A stretch of 9,656 nt of DNA from positions 1 through 9,656 of the forward strand of contig PWMA01000018.1 of the NCBI GenBank assembly GCA_003558335.1, read 5' to 3'. The position numbers and the translations under genes are program-made. Shown piece by piece: positions 1 through 6,218 of this stretch. Numbering within the stretch: the first letter of the stretch is position 1; every line of letters starts with the position of its first letter. The notes under the pieces were generated by a model that was given only the letters and a program-made list of their open reading frames with translations, did no database searches and was not told the DNA's origin. This DNA is from Candidatus Methanofastidiosia archaeon (GTDB lineage Archaea; Methanobacteriota_B; Thermococci; Methanofastidiosales; Methanofastidiosaceae).

Positions 1-29
1 AAAACTCTTGCTAGAAAGGCAAGAGTTTT
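1..29. repeat. Perfect 11-bp inverted repeat (hairpin), terminator-like
   Basis: Positions 1-11 are the exact reverse complement of 19-29, around a 7-nt loop (12-18). On the plus strand the second arm runs into five Ts (26-30), so the structure resembles an intrinsic terminator for a gene ending before the window. It could also serve the minus-strand CBS gene, whose stop is about 105 nt away. A short related palindrome, TTGCTAGCAA, follows at 38-47. Archaeal termination depends mainly on U-tracts, so the role of the hairpin is inferred. The rest of 1-134 shows no gene. Confidence 0.5.
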
Positions 30-134
30 TAGAAAATTTGCTAGCAAGTGTAAAATAAGGGGCAAAAGGTCCTTTATATTTGCATTGGTCTGTAATTATT
101 CAACCATGCATTTAACAATGAAAAATAGAGAATA

Positions 135-980
135 CTATATCAGGTCTTTATAGGCTTTTAAGATATCAACATCTCTTAAAATTCCTGCAAGTGATTTATC
201 GTCCTCAATTATTGCCACATATCTTGTTTGTTCTTTTTGCATTTTTTCAATGGCTTTAGAGATGTTAAGATTTTGGTTGATTTTAGAATACTCTTTTTTC
301 AAATAGTTTGAAACTGGATTTCCAGGTAGATAAAAGTTACTTGTTCCAATCAGAACAGAAGACTTCCAGTTCCAATCCCAGTCGTCGCCAGACTCTCCCT
401 TTGAAGAATCTGATTCTGTGACTCCACTAATTATCTCTCCGGCATTTATCATATCACTATCATCCACCAAACCTATAAATTTTCCTTTATCGTCTAAGAC
501 CCCAAGAAAAGAGACTTTAAAGTTTAACATTACTTTGGAGGCTATGTATGCCGGTGTTTTTTCCCAAACGCTCATGAAAGAATTTTGATCAATTAGCCCA
601 GATACAGTTTTTTTTATTTTATGACTTTCGCTTATTAGAGGGAGTATATCTCTTAAAGAAACGATGCCAATAACTTTTTCATTTTCAATTACAGGAAGGT
701 AGTAGTAATCGCCGCTTAAAAAAATCGATGCCGCCTTCTCAATGCTATCTTTTTTATCAATTGAAGGGATGTCTCTTCTCATAAGCAAGGCTAGCTGCTC
801 TTCTTCAGGTTTGGAAAGAATATCATTTATAGAAATAATGCCGAGAAATGTTTCTGTTCCCTCCTTTAAGGCTATTAGCTCAGATATATTATTGGCCTTC
901 ATTGCCTCAATTGCAACAGCCCTATCACCTGGTATACTAAATTTTATGAAATCTCTTTTTATGATACCATCTAAACTCAT
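135..980 (-). CDS. Four-CBS-domain (two Bateman module) protein
   Basis: A 281-residue soluble protein made almost entirely of CBS motifs. Approximate limits are CBS1 4-57, CBS2 62-114, CBS3 125-180 and CBS4 220-280. Typical CBS strand-helix signatures are visible: FLGIISINDIL near 45-55, VIGIVSLRDIL near 103-113, FIGLVDDSDMI near 168-178 and LAGILRDVDIL near 264-274. CBS pairs usually bind adenine nucleotides or S-adenosylmethionine and act as energy or ligand sensors. No attached catalytic domain is present, so the partner is unknown. The linker between CBS3 and CBS4 carries an odd acidic and tryptophan-rich stretch, DDWDWNWK, at 199-206. The start is supported by a GAGGGAG Shine-Dalgarno sequence (985-991) just before the ATG; the stop is TAG. 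It diverges from secG. The fold is secure; the ligand and target cannot be read from the sequence. Confidence 0.88.
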   Translation of the reverse strand: MSLDGIIKRDFIKFSIPGDRAVAIEAMKANNISELIALKEGTETFLGIISINDILSKPEEEQLALLMRRDIPSIDKKDSIEKAASIFLSGDYYYLPVIENEKVIGIVSLRDILPLISESHKIKKTVSGLIDQNSFMSVWEKTPAYIASKVMLNFKVSFLGVLDDKGKFIGLVDDSDMINAGEIISGVTESDSSKGESGDDWDWNWKSSVLIGTSNFYLPGNPVSNYLKKEYSKINQNLNISKAIEKMQKEQTRYVAIIEDDKSLAGILRDVDILKAYKDLI

Positions 981-1039
981 TTTGCTCCCTCATACGATAA
1001 ATTTATATAATGAATAAACTTTTCCTAGTTAGTGATATA
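981..1039. promoter_or_regulatory. Divergent promoter region between CBS gene and secG
   Basis: This 59-nt spacer contains ATTTATATAA (1001-1010), whose core TTATATAA (1003-1010) is self-complementary and could bind TBP in either orientation. Read on the plus strand, initiation about 25 nt downstream (near 1030) would leave a very short secG leader containing GTGAT (1032-1036). Read on the minus strand it would put the CBS transcript start near 980, inside or after that gene's Shine-Dalgarno sequence. The CBS gene may therefore use a second TATA-like element, ATTATATC on the minus strand near 1034-1041. Start sites are inferred from spacing only. Confidence 0.45.
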
Positions 1040-1228
1040 ATGGCAAAGAGGAAACCGCAGCAAGTCGGGGGGGCAATGCCAGCAACAGGTGCTGGGCTCA
1101 TCAGATATTTCGATGAAGACGAAGGCGGATTAAAAGTCCCTCCTGAAGGAATAGTCGTTATTTGTGTCCTTGTTATTATTTTAGGATTGGCACTACAGAT
1201 TGTTGGTCCAGAACTCTTAGGATTTTAA
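1040..1228 (+). CDS. secG: Preprotein translocase subunit Sec61-beta homolog (SecG/Sec-beta)
   Basis: A 62-residue protein with the archaeal Sec-beta layout. A basic, cytoplasmic N-terminus (MAKRKPQQ) is followed by the family signature GAGLIRYFDEDEGGLKVPPE at about 17-36 and a single C-terminal transmembrane helix at about 37-57. It is the small, non-essential partner of SecY and SecE in the membrane protein-conducting channel. The frame also has an ATG at 1010, but that lies within or next to the TATA box and would add ten residues atypical of the family. The ATG at 1040 gives the usual length and is preceded by GTGAT, a partial archaeal Shine-Dalgarno sequence. It ends with TAA and converges, with 6 nt between stops, on the 1235-2068 gene. 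Identification is confident. Confidence 0.92.
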   Translation: MAKRKPQQVGGAMPATGAGLIRYFDEDEGGLKVPPEGIVVICVLVIILGLALQIVGPELLGF

Positions 1229-1234
1229 TAAAAT

Positions 1235-2068
1235 TTATTCATAATCCTCTTTTCTATATTCTTTACTAAATCTTTTGAATGGATTTTCTTTGCTTAAATT
1301 ACTTGTCTCTTCTCTTTCAGCATCATCTGAGCAATAATCAGATGAAGTTTCTTCTTCGCCCTCTAAGTTCTCTTCTTCACCAAAAAGAGCAAAATCTTCC
1401 ATGATGTCATCGAATTTGTTCTGTTTTTCTTCGTCAAGCGTTTCTTCAATTTCATTTTCAAATGATTGGAAGGGAAACTCACTACCTATAATTTCAGAAG
1501 ACTCAGGCAAGCTTTCGGGGGTTTCGTCTTCTTTAAATCCTTCATCTTTTTTAATAAATCTCTTAGAAGCCTCTAGCTCTCCTTCTAATTTTGCACATTT
1601 AAACCTTAGTTCATTGAAATCCTCTTCCATTTTGTGCATTGTACTAAGTTTTGATTCAAGCTCAGATTTGTCTTCTTTTAAGACTTTTAATTTTCTCAAG
1701 GAGTTTTCAAGCTCGTCATTTACCTCGTTCAATTTTATTTTTAGACTATCGTTTTCAGCTTTGTACATCTTAGCTTTTTTTATTTCTTCCAGTGGAGGAA
1801 GTTTTCCTTTAGAGATTATTATGCAGTCTTTTCCAACAGAGACAATTTCGTCTGCTACCATCGTTATCTTAGTTTCAAATCTCAAAAGTTTTGCTTCTGA
1901 ACGGGAAAGGCCATATGTTTCAGCAGTTTGTCCTAGTTTCATGTGTATGAGTATTTTACCCTCTGACATCTCAATGTCAACATTCTTTACATATCCTTTT
2001 ATTGTGCCAGATATATCTACCAATAGTTTGTTAGTAAACTGGCCTTCAGCGCCTGATATTACATTCAT
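1235..2068 (-). CDS. Unknown protein: PRC-barrel-like N-terminus, coiled coil, acidic tail
   Basis: A 277-residue protein that I cannot assign to a named family. Residues 1-90 are beta-rich and resemble a PRC-barrel (ISGTIKGYVKNVDIEM near 19-34, then VGKDCIIISKGKL near 78-90). Residues about 95-172 form a strongly predicted coiled coil rich in Lys, Glu and Leu heptads. Residues 173-262 are very acidic and probably disordered, with runs such as GEEENLEGEEE. The last 15 residues are basic and aromatic (NPFKRFSKEYRKEDYE). There is no signal peptide or membrane segment, so it is probably cytoplasmic. The start is backed by a GAGGG Shine-Dalgarno sequence upstream of the ATG and a TATA box (2118-2125). 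The barrel-plus-coil order resembles CdvA, and PRC-barrel proteins also act in haloarchaeal division, but homology is not shown. The stop is TAA. It lies downstream of hel308 on the same strand but has its own promoter. Confidence 0.75.
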   Translation of the reverse strand: MNVISGAEGQFTNKLLVDISGTIKGYVKNVDIEMSEGKILIHMKLGQTAETYGLSRSEAKLLRFETKITMVADEIVSVGKDCIIISKGKLPPLEEIKKAKMYKAENDSLKIKLNEVNDELENSLRKLKVLKEDKSELESKLSTMHKMEEDFNELRFKCAKLEGELEASKRFIKKDEGFKEDETPESLPESSEIIGSEFPFQSFENEIEETLDEEKQNKFDDIMEDFALFGEEENLEGEEETSSDYCSDDAEREETSNLSKENPFKRFSKEYRKEDYE

Positions 2069-2117
2069 AAAATCCCTCTTTTTATAGTTAAAATATAATA
2101 GTTATTGGCAGATATAT

Positions 2118-2125
2118 TATTTAAA
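2118..2125 (-). promoter_or_regulatory. TATA box for the 1235-2068 gene
   Basis: On the minus strand this reads TTTAAATA, a common euryarchaeal TATA-box form, preceded by AAG as a possible BRE. A start about 26 nt downstream, near 2096, would give a leader of about 28 nt that includes the GAGGG ribosome binding site. The spacing fits well; the assignment is by sequence only. Confidence 0.5.
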
Positions 2126-2141
2126 CTTATGGTTTAATTTG

Positions 2142-4220
2142 CTAAAATTCACTTATTTTAGTTTGTTTTAAATCCCTTTCTTCGTAATAGTCTCCAAAGA
2201 CTATAGATTCAGAAATCTTTTCACCAAGCGCCTTTTTGATCAAGGGGAGATTGTCACTATTAACCATATCTTTGCTTTTGATCCCTTCTTTGTACAATCT
2301 TCTGGCCCTAACGCGCCCGATTCCTTTAATTTCAAGAAGGTCTATTAACTCTTCTTTGGCACCATATTTTACCCTAGTTCTCAAAATCTTTATTTTAGAT
2401 GTATCTCTTCTAAAGATTCCGCTTATCCTTTCAAATGAATATAAAAGCCAGTCCATATTTTCTTTTAGCCTTTGTAGATCTCCTTCGCCAATGCCATACT
2501 TTAAGACCAAAAGATCCTCCTTTTCTTCATTTATCCAATCATGGAAAAGCATGGCAGTTTTAAATTGAGATATAAAAAACTCAAAATCAGCTTCTTCATA
2601 GAATGGATCTGGTATGTCTTGAATTATCATTTCCCAAAAATCATAAAGCGTTTCATGATAAGTTTCAAACTCTTTTTTTCTTAAGTAAAGAGTTGGCATG
2701 TCGGGAGTGGAGCATAGCAAATGAAGAATGCCTATATCGCTATATTTGTCCTTTAGTATTCCATCTCGCATTATGATTGCAGATTTAGGATCAATATAAA
2801 GCTTTGAAACAACCTTTCCCAACGGTGTTGCAGAAAAATCCTTTTCTAGAAAGCCGTTTTCTATCAAAAAGTCAAGTGATCCATCTATCAAAGGAACAAT
2901 TAGTTCTGGATCCTCTTTAAAGGCATAAAAAGTTCCTTTAAAAAAATTACGCAATGCGTCTCTGTCGTTTACAAACTCTGATGCTATAAGGGAGAGGACG
3001 TGAGTTCTAAGGCCCCCTTCAGTTGCAAGCTTTGAGGATATCGGAAGCGGCTCAGATTTTATGTACTCTTGAAATAAAAAATCTTTTTCCTCTTCCCTTT
3101 TTGCAATTAATATAGCTTCTCCAAAAGAATCATATTTTGGCCTTCCGGCCCTTCCCATCATTTGAGTAACTTCAATTCTAGGTATCCTTATAGATCCATA
3201 GTTTGAATCAAATCTAAAATAATCTTTTATTATTACCCTTCTTGCAGGTAGATTTATTCCTGCAGCAAGGGTGGGCGTTGCTATTATTACCTTTATATCA
3301 TTTGCAATGAAAAAATCTTCGACCTTTTTTCTATCTTCATACAATAGTCCTGCATGATGGAACGCAACTCCGCGTCTAAATAATTTTTCCAGTTTTTTTC
3401 CTGATGTGGTATCTGAAAACCCCGCTTCAGTATTGATTACAGAAAACTCCTTTGATATCTTTTCAGCTGTTGATTCAGAAGATCTTCTGCTATTAACAAA
3501 TACCAAAGTCTGTCCGCCGTCATTTATGGAATCTTTCGATAAAAGACAAACTGCGTTTTCTGAAGCTCCTATATACTTCTCTTGATCTTCAAAGATTATT
3601 TTTTCATTTACAAATACACCCTTGATTAAAGGAACAGGTCTCCATTCAGATTTAACAAGAAACGCGTTTAGCCATGATGCTATTTCGCTAGCGTTTGAGA
3701 TTGTAGCAGAAAGACCAATTATTCTTTTGTCTGATAGTTTTGAAACAACTATCTCTAGAGTTGGGCCTCTATTTGAAGAGTCGATTAAATGTATCTCATC
3801 GTAAACTACAAGTTTAAAGTCATCAAAAAAATTGGTATCGTTTCTTAAAAGTGAGTCACAGCGCTCCACTGTCAAAATTAATACAGAGTACCGCTTTAAA
3901 GTATAGTCAAGGTGATCATAATCGCTTGTAGAAATACCTACATTAAAACCAAATTCTTTGAACTCCTTGTATTTTTCATCGGCCAATGCCCTTAGTGGAA
4001 CGACATAAATTGCTTTTTTTTCTTCATTTATTGTTTTTAGTATTGCCATCATGGCCATCAAGGTTTTGCCGGATGCTGTGGGAACTGCAAGAATAATGTT
4101 ATTTTCTGATAGAAGACCTTTCTTAATTGCTTCTTCTTGAGGCGGATACAGCTTGCTATAGCCTTTTGATTTAAAAAGTTGAATATCCTCATCTTTTAGT
4201 GGAAGATCTTCTATATTCAT
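2142..4220 (-). CDS. hel308: ATP-dependent DNA helicase Hel308 (Hjm)
   Basis: A 692-residue superfamily 2 helicase of normal family length. Hel308 unwinds 3'-to-5' at stalled replication forks and is linked to archaeal recombination and repair. Visible motifs, in order: Q-like YPPQ 25-28, Walker A AVPTASGKT 45-53, motif Ib TVER near 117-120, motif II DEIH 141-144, motif III SAT 171-173, FHHAGL 288-292, motif V ATPTLAAGINLPARR 314-328 and motif VI QMMGRAGRP 353-361. A winged-helix and ratchet region follows, then a C-terminal helix-hairpin-helix (IKGIGRVRARRLYKEG, about 630-646), matching Hel308 domains 3 to 5. The DEIH box and HhH tail separate it from RecQ and Lhr helicases. The start is the first ATG after the divergent spacer, with a weak AAGG Shine-Dalgarno sequence. 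The stop is TAG. No catalytic motif is missing. Confidence 0.96.
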   Translation of the reverse strand: MNIEDLPLKDEDIQLFKSKGYSKLYPPQEEAIKKGLLSENNIILAVPTASGKTLMAMMAILKTINEEKKAIYVVPLRALADEKYKEFKEFGFNVGISTSDYDHLDYTLKRYSVLILTVERCDSLLRNDTNFFDDFKLVVYDEIHLIDSSNRGPTLEIVVSKLSDKRIIGLSATISNASEIASWLNAFLVKSEWRPVPLIKGVFVNEKIIFEDQEKYIGASENAVCLLSKDSINDGGQTLVFVNSRRSSESTAEKISKEFSVINTEAGFSDTTSGKKLEKLFRRGVAFHHAGLLYEDRKKVEDFFIANDIKVIIATPTLAAGINLPARRVIIKDYFRFDSNYGSIRIPRIEVTQMMGRAGRPKYDSFGEAILIAKREEEKDFLFQEYIKSEPLPISSKLATEGGLRTHVLSLIASEFVNDRDALRNFFKGTFYAFKEDPELIVPLIDGSLDFLIENGFLEKDFSATPLGKVVSKLYIDPKSAIIMRDGILKDKYSDIGILHLLCSTPDMPTLYLRKKEFETYHETLYDFWEMIIQDIPDPFYEEADFEFFISQFKTAMLFHDWINEEKEDLLVLKYGIGEGDLQRLKENMDWLLYSFERISGIFRRDTSKIKILRTRVKYGAKEELIDLLEIKGIGRVRARRLYKEGIKSKDMVNSDNLPLIKKALGEKISESIVFGDYYEERDLKQTKISEF

Positions 4221-4268
4221 AGAAAACCTTAAAATTTGCTCATTTATTAAATTAATGAAGGTGTTTTA
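4221..4268. promoter_or_regulatory. Divergent promoter region between hel308 and enolase
   Basis: Both promoters must overlap within 48 nt. On the plus strand CTTAAAATT (4228-4236) is a plausible TATA element with a start near 4257, followed by GAAGGTG (4257-4263), a good archaeal ribosome binding site 5 nt before the enolase ATG. On the minus strand TTTAATAAAT (4242-4251) could serve hel308, giving an almost leaderless transcript. Overlap implies that the two genes may compete for TBP/TFB. This is inferred from sequence only. Confidence 0.4.
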
Positions 4269-5567
4269 ATGCTTAGTGCTAAAGATTATGAGATATTTGA
4301 GATCATAGATATTAAAGCTCGAGAGGTTCTTGATTCTCGAGGAAATCCCACAATTGAAACAGAAATAATAACTGGAGAGGGTTATGGATCTGCTATAGTT
4401 CCTTCAGGCGCTTCAACAGGCAAACATGAGGCTTTAGAGCTTAGAGACAAAAATGAACGTTACAGTGGGAAGGGAGTTTTAAACGCTGTTAGAAATGTTA
4501 ACGAGAACATTACTCCCTTGCTTATAGGTATGGACATTAGAAAGCAGAAAGAGATAGATAGAGTAATGATAGAAGAAGATGGAACGGAAAATAAAAGCAA
4601 TTTTGGCGCAAACGCTATACTATCTGTTTCGCTTGCAGCTGCAAGATGTGCTGCTGACACACTTAATACCCCTTTATACCAATACATTGGAGGATTAAAC
4701 ACGTATGTGCTACCTGTTCCTATGATGAATGTCATAAACGGGGGAGAACACGCCGGAAACGAACTTGACTTCCAAGAGTTTATGATAATGCCGGTTGGTG
4801 CAAAATCTTTTTCAGAAGCTGTGAGAATCTGTGCTGAGACCTACCATCTGATGAAAAAAATAATAGAAAAAAAGTATGGAAAAGGCTCAACTAATGTGGG
4901 GGATGAAGGCGGGTATGCTCCTCCAATGAAAGAGATATCAGAACCTCTTGAAGTGATTATGACAGCCCTTGAAGAGCTTTCTTACAAAGATGTGGTAAAA
5001 ATTGCCTTGGATACCGCATCTTCTTCATTCTATGATGAAAAGTCAAAAGCCTACAATGCGATGGGGAAAAAAATGAGCTCTGGAGATCTTATAGATCTAT
5101 TTGCCGATGTATGCTCAAAATATCCTATTATTTCTTTAGAAGATCCTATGGCAGAAGACGACTTTGAAGGATTTATAGAAATAACAAAAAGATTGGGCAA
5201 GAATATACAGATAGTTGGTGACGATAACTTTGTTACAAATAGAAACAAGCTTTCTAAAGGCATCAAAAATGGAGCATGCAACTCTCTACTATTAAAGGTA
5301 AATCAGATTGGATCACTAACAGAAGCTATAGATACCGCAAATCTAGCATACAGAAACGGTTATTCTGTTGTTGTAAGTCACAGAAGTGGAGACACAGAAG
5401 ACACCATGATAGCAGACATAGCTGTGTGACTTTCATCTGGACAAATAAAAACAGGGGCACCTTCCAGAAGTGAACGGTGTGCAAAATACAATAGACTATT
5501 AAGAATAGAAGAGTATCTTGGAGAAAGTGCACTTTACGCTGGAAAAAACTTTAGAATACCGTTTTAA
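4269..5567 (+). CDS. eno: Enolase with an in-frame UGA at codon 387
   Basis: Enolase interconverts 2-phosphoglycerate and phosphoenolpyruvate in glycolysis and gluconeogenesis. The frame matches the family end to end: AREVLDSRGNPT at 17-28, substrate-loop SGAST 46-50, HAGN with His161, QEF with Glu170, catalytic DEGG with Glu213, metal ligands Asp248, Glu291 and Asp318, catalytic Lys343, and SHRSG 370-374. A TGA then occurs at 5427-5429. Directly beyond it the same frame continues LSSGQIKTGAPSRSER, with the substrate-binding Lys394, then KYNRLLRIEE, to a TAA at 5565-5567. Read through, the protein is 432 residues, the usual length; stopped at the TGA it is 386 and lacks Lys394 and the last helices, so it is unlikely to be active. 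Relatives have Gly or Ala at codon 387, and GGA to TGA is one base change. The post-TGA part shows no decay. The start at 4269 follows GAAGGTG. Whether it is a pseudogene, a recoded gene or a sequence error is undecided. Confidence 0.9.
5427..5429 (+). other. In-frame TGA within enolase (recoding, mutation or error)
   Basis: The TGA lies in AV-stop-LSSGQIKTG, where enolases usually have Gly or Ala before the QIKTG motif. It is followed by C (TGA CTT), a base that favours stop-codon leakage in several studied organisms. A 6-bp inverted repeat, TCTGGA (5436-5441) and TCCAGA (5463-5468), lies just downstream but may simply reflect Ser-Gly and Ser-Arg codons. There is no room for an archaeal SECIS in a 3' untranslated region, because the tRNA begins at the next base after the final stop. 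Confidence 0.85.
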
Positions 5568-5652
5568 GCCGAGGTAGTCTAGCCAGGTAAGGCGGCGGTC
5601 TCGAAAACCGCTGGTGCTCGCCACCACAAGGGTTCAAATCCCTTCCTCGGCG
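5568..5652 (+). tRNA. trnS(cga): tRNA-Ser (anticodon CGA)
   Basis: An 85-nt class II tRNA. The acceptor arm GCCGAGG pairs perfectly with CCTCGGC, and G is the discriminator base, as is usual for serine. A 3-bp D stem (GTC/GGC) is present. The anticodon stem GCGGT/ACCGC closes the loop CTCGAAA, giving CGA, which reads UCG. The long variable arm has a TGGTG/CACCA stem, and the T arm is AAGGG-TTCAAAT-CCCTT. No CCA is encoded and no intron is present. Its first base directly follows the enolase TAA, so it is either processed from an enolase read-through transcript or has a promoter inside the 3' end of eno. It is a standard serine tRNA and does not read UGA, so it does not explain the enolase TGA. 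Confidence 0.97.
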
Positions 5653-5654
5653 CC

Positions 5655-5665
5655 TTCTCTTTTTT
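5655..5665 (+). terminator. T-rich terminator after tRNA-Ser
   Basis: The tract TTCTCTTTTTT follows the tRNA 3' end by 2 nt and ends in six Ts. Archaeal RNA polymerase commonly stops at such U-tracts. It would end both the tRNA transcript and any eno-tRNA co-transcript. Confidence 0.55.
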
Positions 5666-5693
5666 ATATTATTTCGATTATTCTAGTAAATAA

Positions 5694-5702
5694 TCTTTTA
5701 AA
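5694..5702 (+). promoter_or_regulatory. TATA box for the Lrp/AsnC gene
   Basis: TCTTTTAAA (5694-5702) is TATA-like and centred about 26 nt before the ATG at 5725. That places the transcript start at or next to the start codon. No Shine-Dalgarno sequence lies between the two, so a leaderless mRNA is predicted. Confidence 0.5.
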
Positions 5703-5724
5703 TGAACATTGATTTAATATTACA

Positions 5725-6186
5725 ATGGAATCCCTTAATTTAGATGAAATTGATAAAAAAATATTGAACGCATTACAAGATAGCTCAGATATTAGCTTTG
5801 AGTCTTTAGGAAAAGAGCTTGGGGTCTCAAAATCAACGATACATTATAGGGTAATGAATCTAAAGGAGAGAGGGATTATAAAAAAATTTGCTGCAATAGT
5901 TGATCCAGAAAAAGTCGGGATGGGCCTTCTTGCAGTTTCTCTAATAAGGGCACATTACAGTCCAGGGTATGTCGAATATATTGGGAACAAACTTAAAAAT
6001 ATTCCTGGTGTTTGGGGTGTCTATTTTCTTATAGGAGAGCACGATTTTGTTGTTTTAATACGGGCAAAAGATAAGGACGATCTAAACAGAATAGTTGAAA
6101 CTTTGATATCAATGAAGGAGATTGAAAGATCTAATACTCACGTTATAATAAAAAAGATAAAAGAAGATATCCGAGTTGATATCTAA
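5725..6186 (+). CDS. Lrp/AsnC family transcriptional regulator
   Basis: A 153-residue protein of full family length. Residues 6-60 form the AsnC-type helix-turn-helix: LDEIDKKILNALQ at 6-18, then LGKELGVSKSTIHYRV near 28-43 as turn and recognition helix. Residues about 65-140 form the RAM ligand-binding and oligomerisation domain, with the characteristic GVWGVYFLIGEHDFVVLIRA around 94-113. Members form dimers to octamers and sense amino acids or other small metabolites. The gene converges on mmsA with 32 nt between stops and lies close to acs, so control of these carbon genes or of itself is plausible but unproven. The target cannot be named, so no symbol is given. The start is the first in-frame ATG, placed about 26 nt from a TATA box, with no ribosome binding site. 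The stop is TAA. Confidence 0.93.
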   Translation: MESLNLDEIDKKILNALQDSSDISFESLGKELGVSKSTIHYRVMNLKERGIIKKFAAIVDPEKVGMGLLAVSLIRAHYSPGYVEYIGNKLKNIPGVWGVYFLIGEHDFVVLIRAKDKDDLNRIVETLISMKEIERSNTHVIIKKIKEDIRVDI

Positions 6187-6218
6187 AAAAAATAATTTAA
6201 AAAAGAATAGATAAATAA
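6187..6218. terminator. Convergent A/T-rich termination zone
   Basis: The spacer between the stops of the Lrp gene and mmsA is almost all A and T. On the minus strand it contains TTCTTTTTTAAATTATTTTTT, giving two U-runs after the mmsA stop that suit archaeal U-tract termination. On the plus strand it is A-rich, so Lrp transcripts probably end further on, inside the mmsA antisense region. Confidence 0.4.

Noticed and set aside
1010..1039. Upstream in-frame ATG of secG as the start codon
   Set aside because: It overlaps or directly follows the TATA box and would add ten hydrophobic residues not found in Sec-beta proteins. The ATG at 1040 gives the typical N-terminus.
1401..2087. 228-codon plus-strand open frame opposite the coiled-coil gene
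   Set aside because: It is very Ser/Phe-rich, as expected for the antisense of Glu/Lys/Leu codons. It has no recognisable domain, and the minus-strand frame has a ribosome binding site, a TATA box and a structured product.
5427..5567. Selenocysteine insertion at the enolase UGA
   Set aside because: Known archaeal SECIS elements lie in untranslated regions. Here the 3' side is occupied directly by a tRNA and the 5' leader is very short. The position is normally Gly or Ala, not Cys. Not excluded, but no support is visible.
5568..5652. tRNA-Sec or a UGA suppressor tRNA beside enolase
   Set aside because: The anticodon is CGA and the acceptor and T stems are 7 and 5 bp, which is ordinary tRNA-Ser. 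It cannot read UGA by normal pairing.
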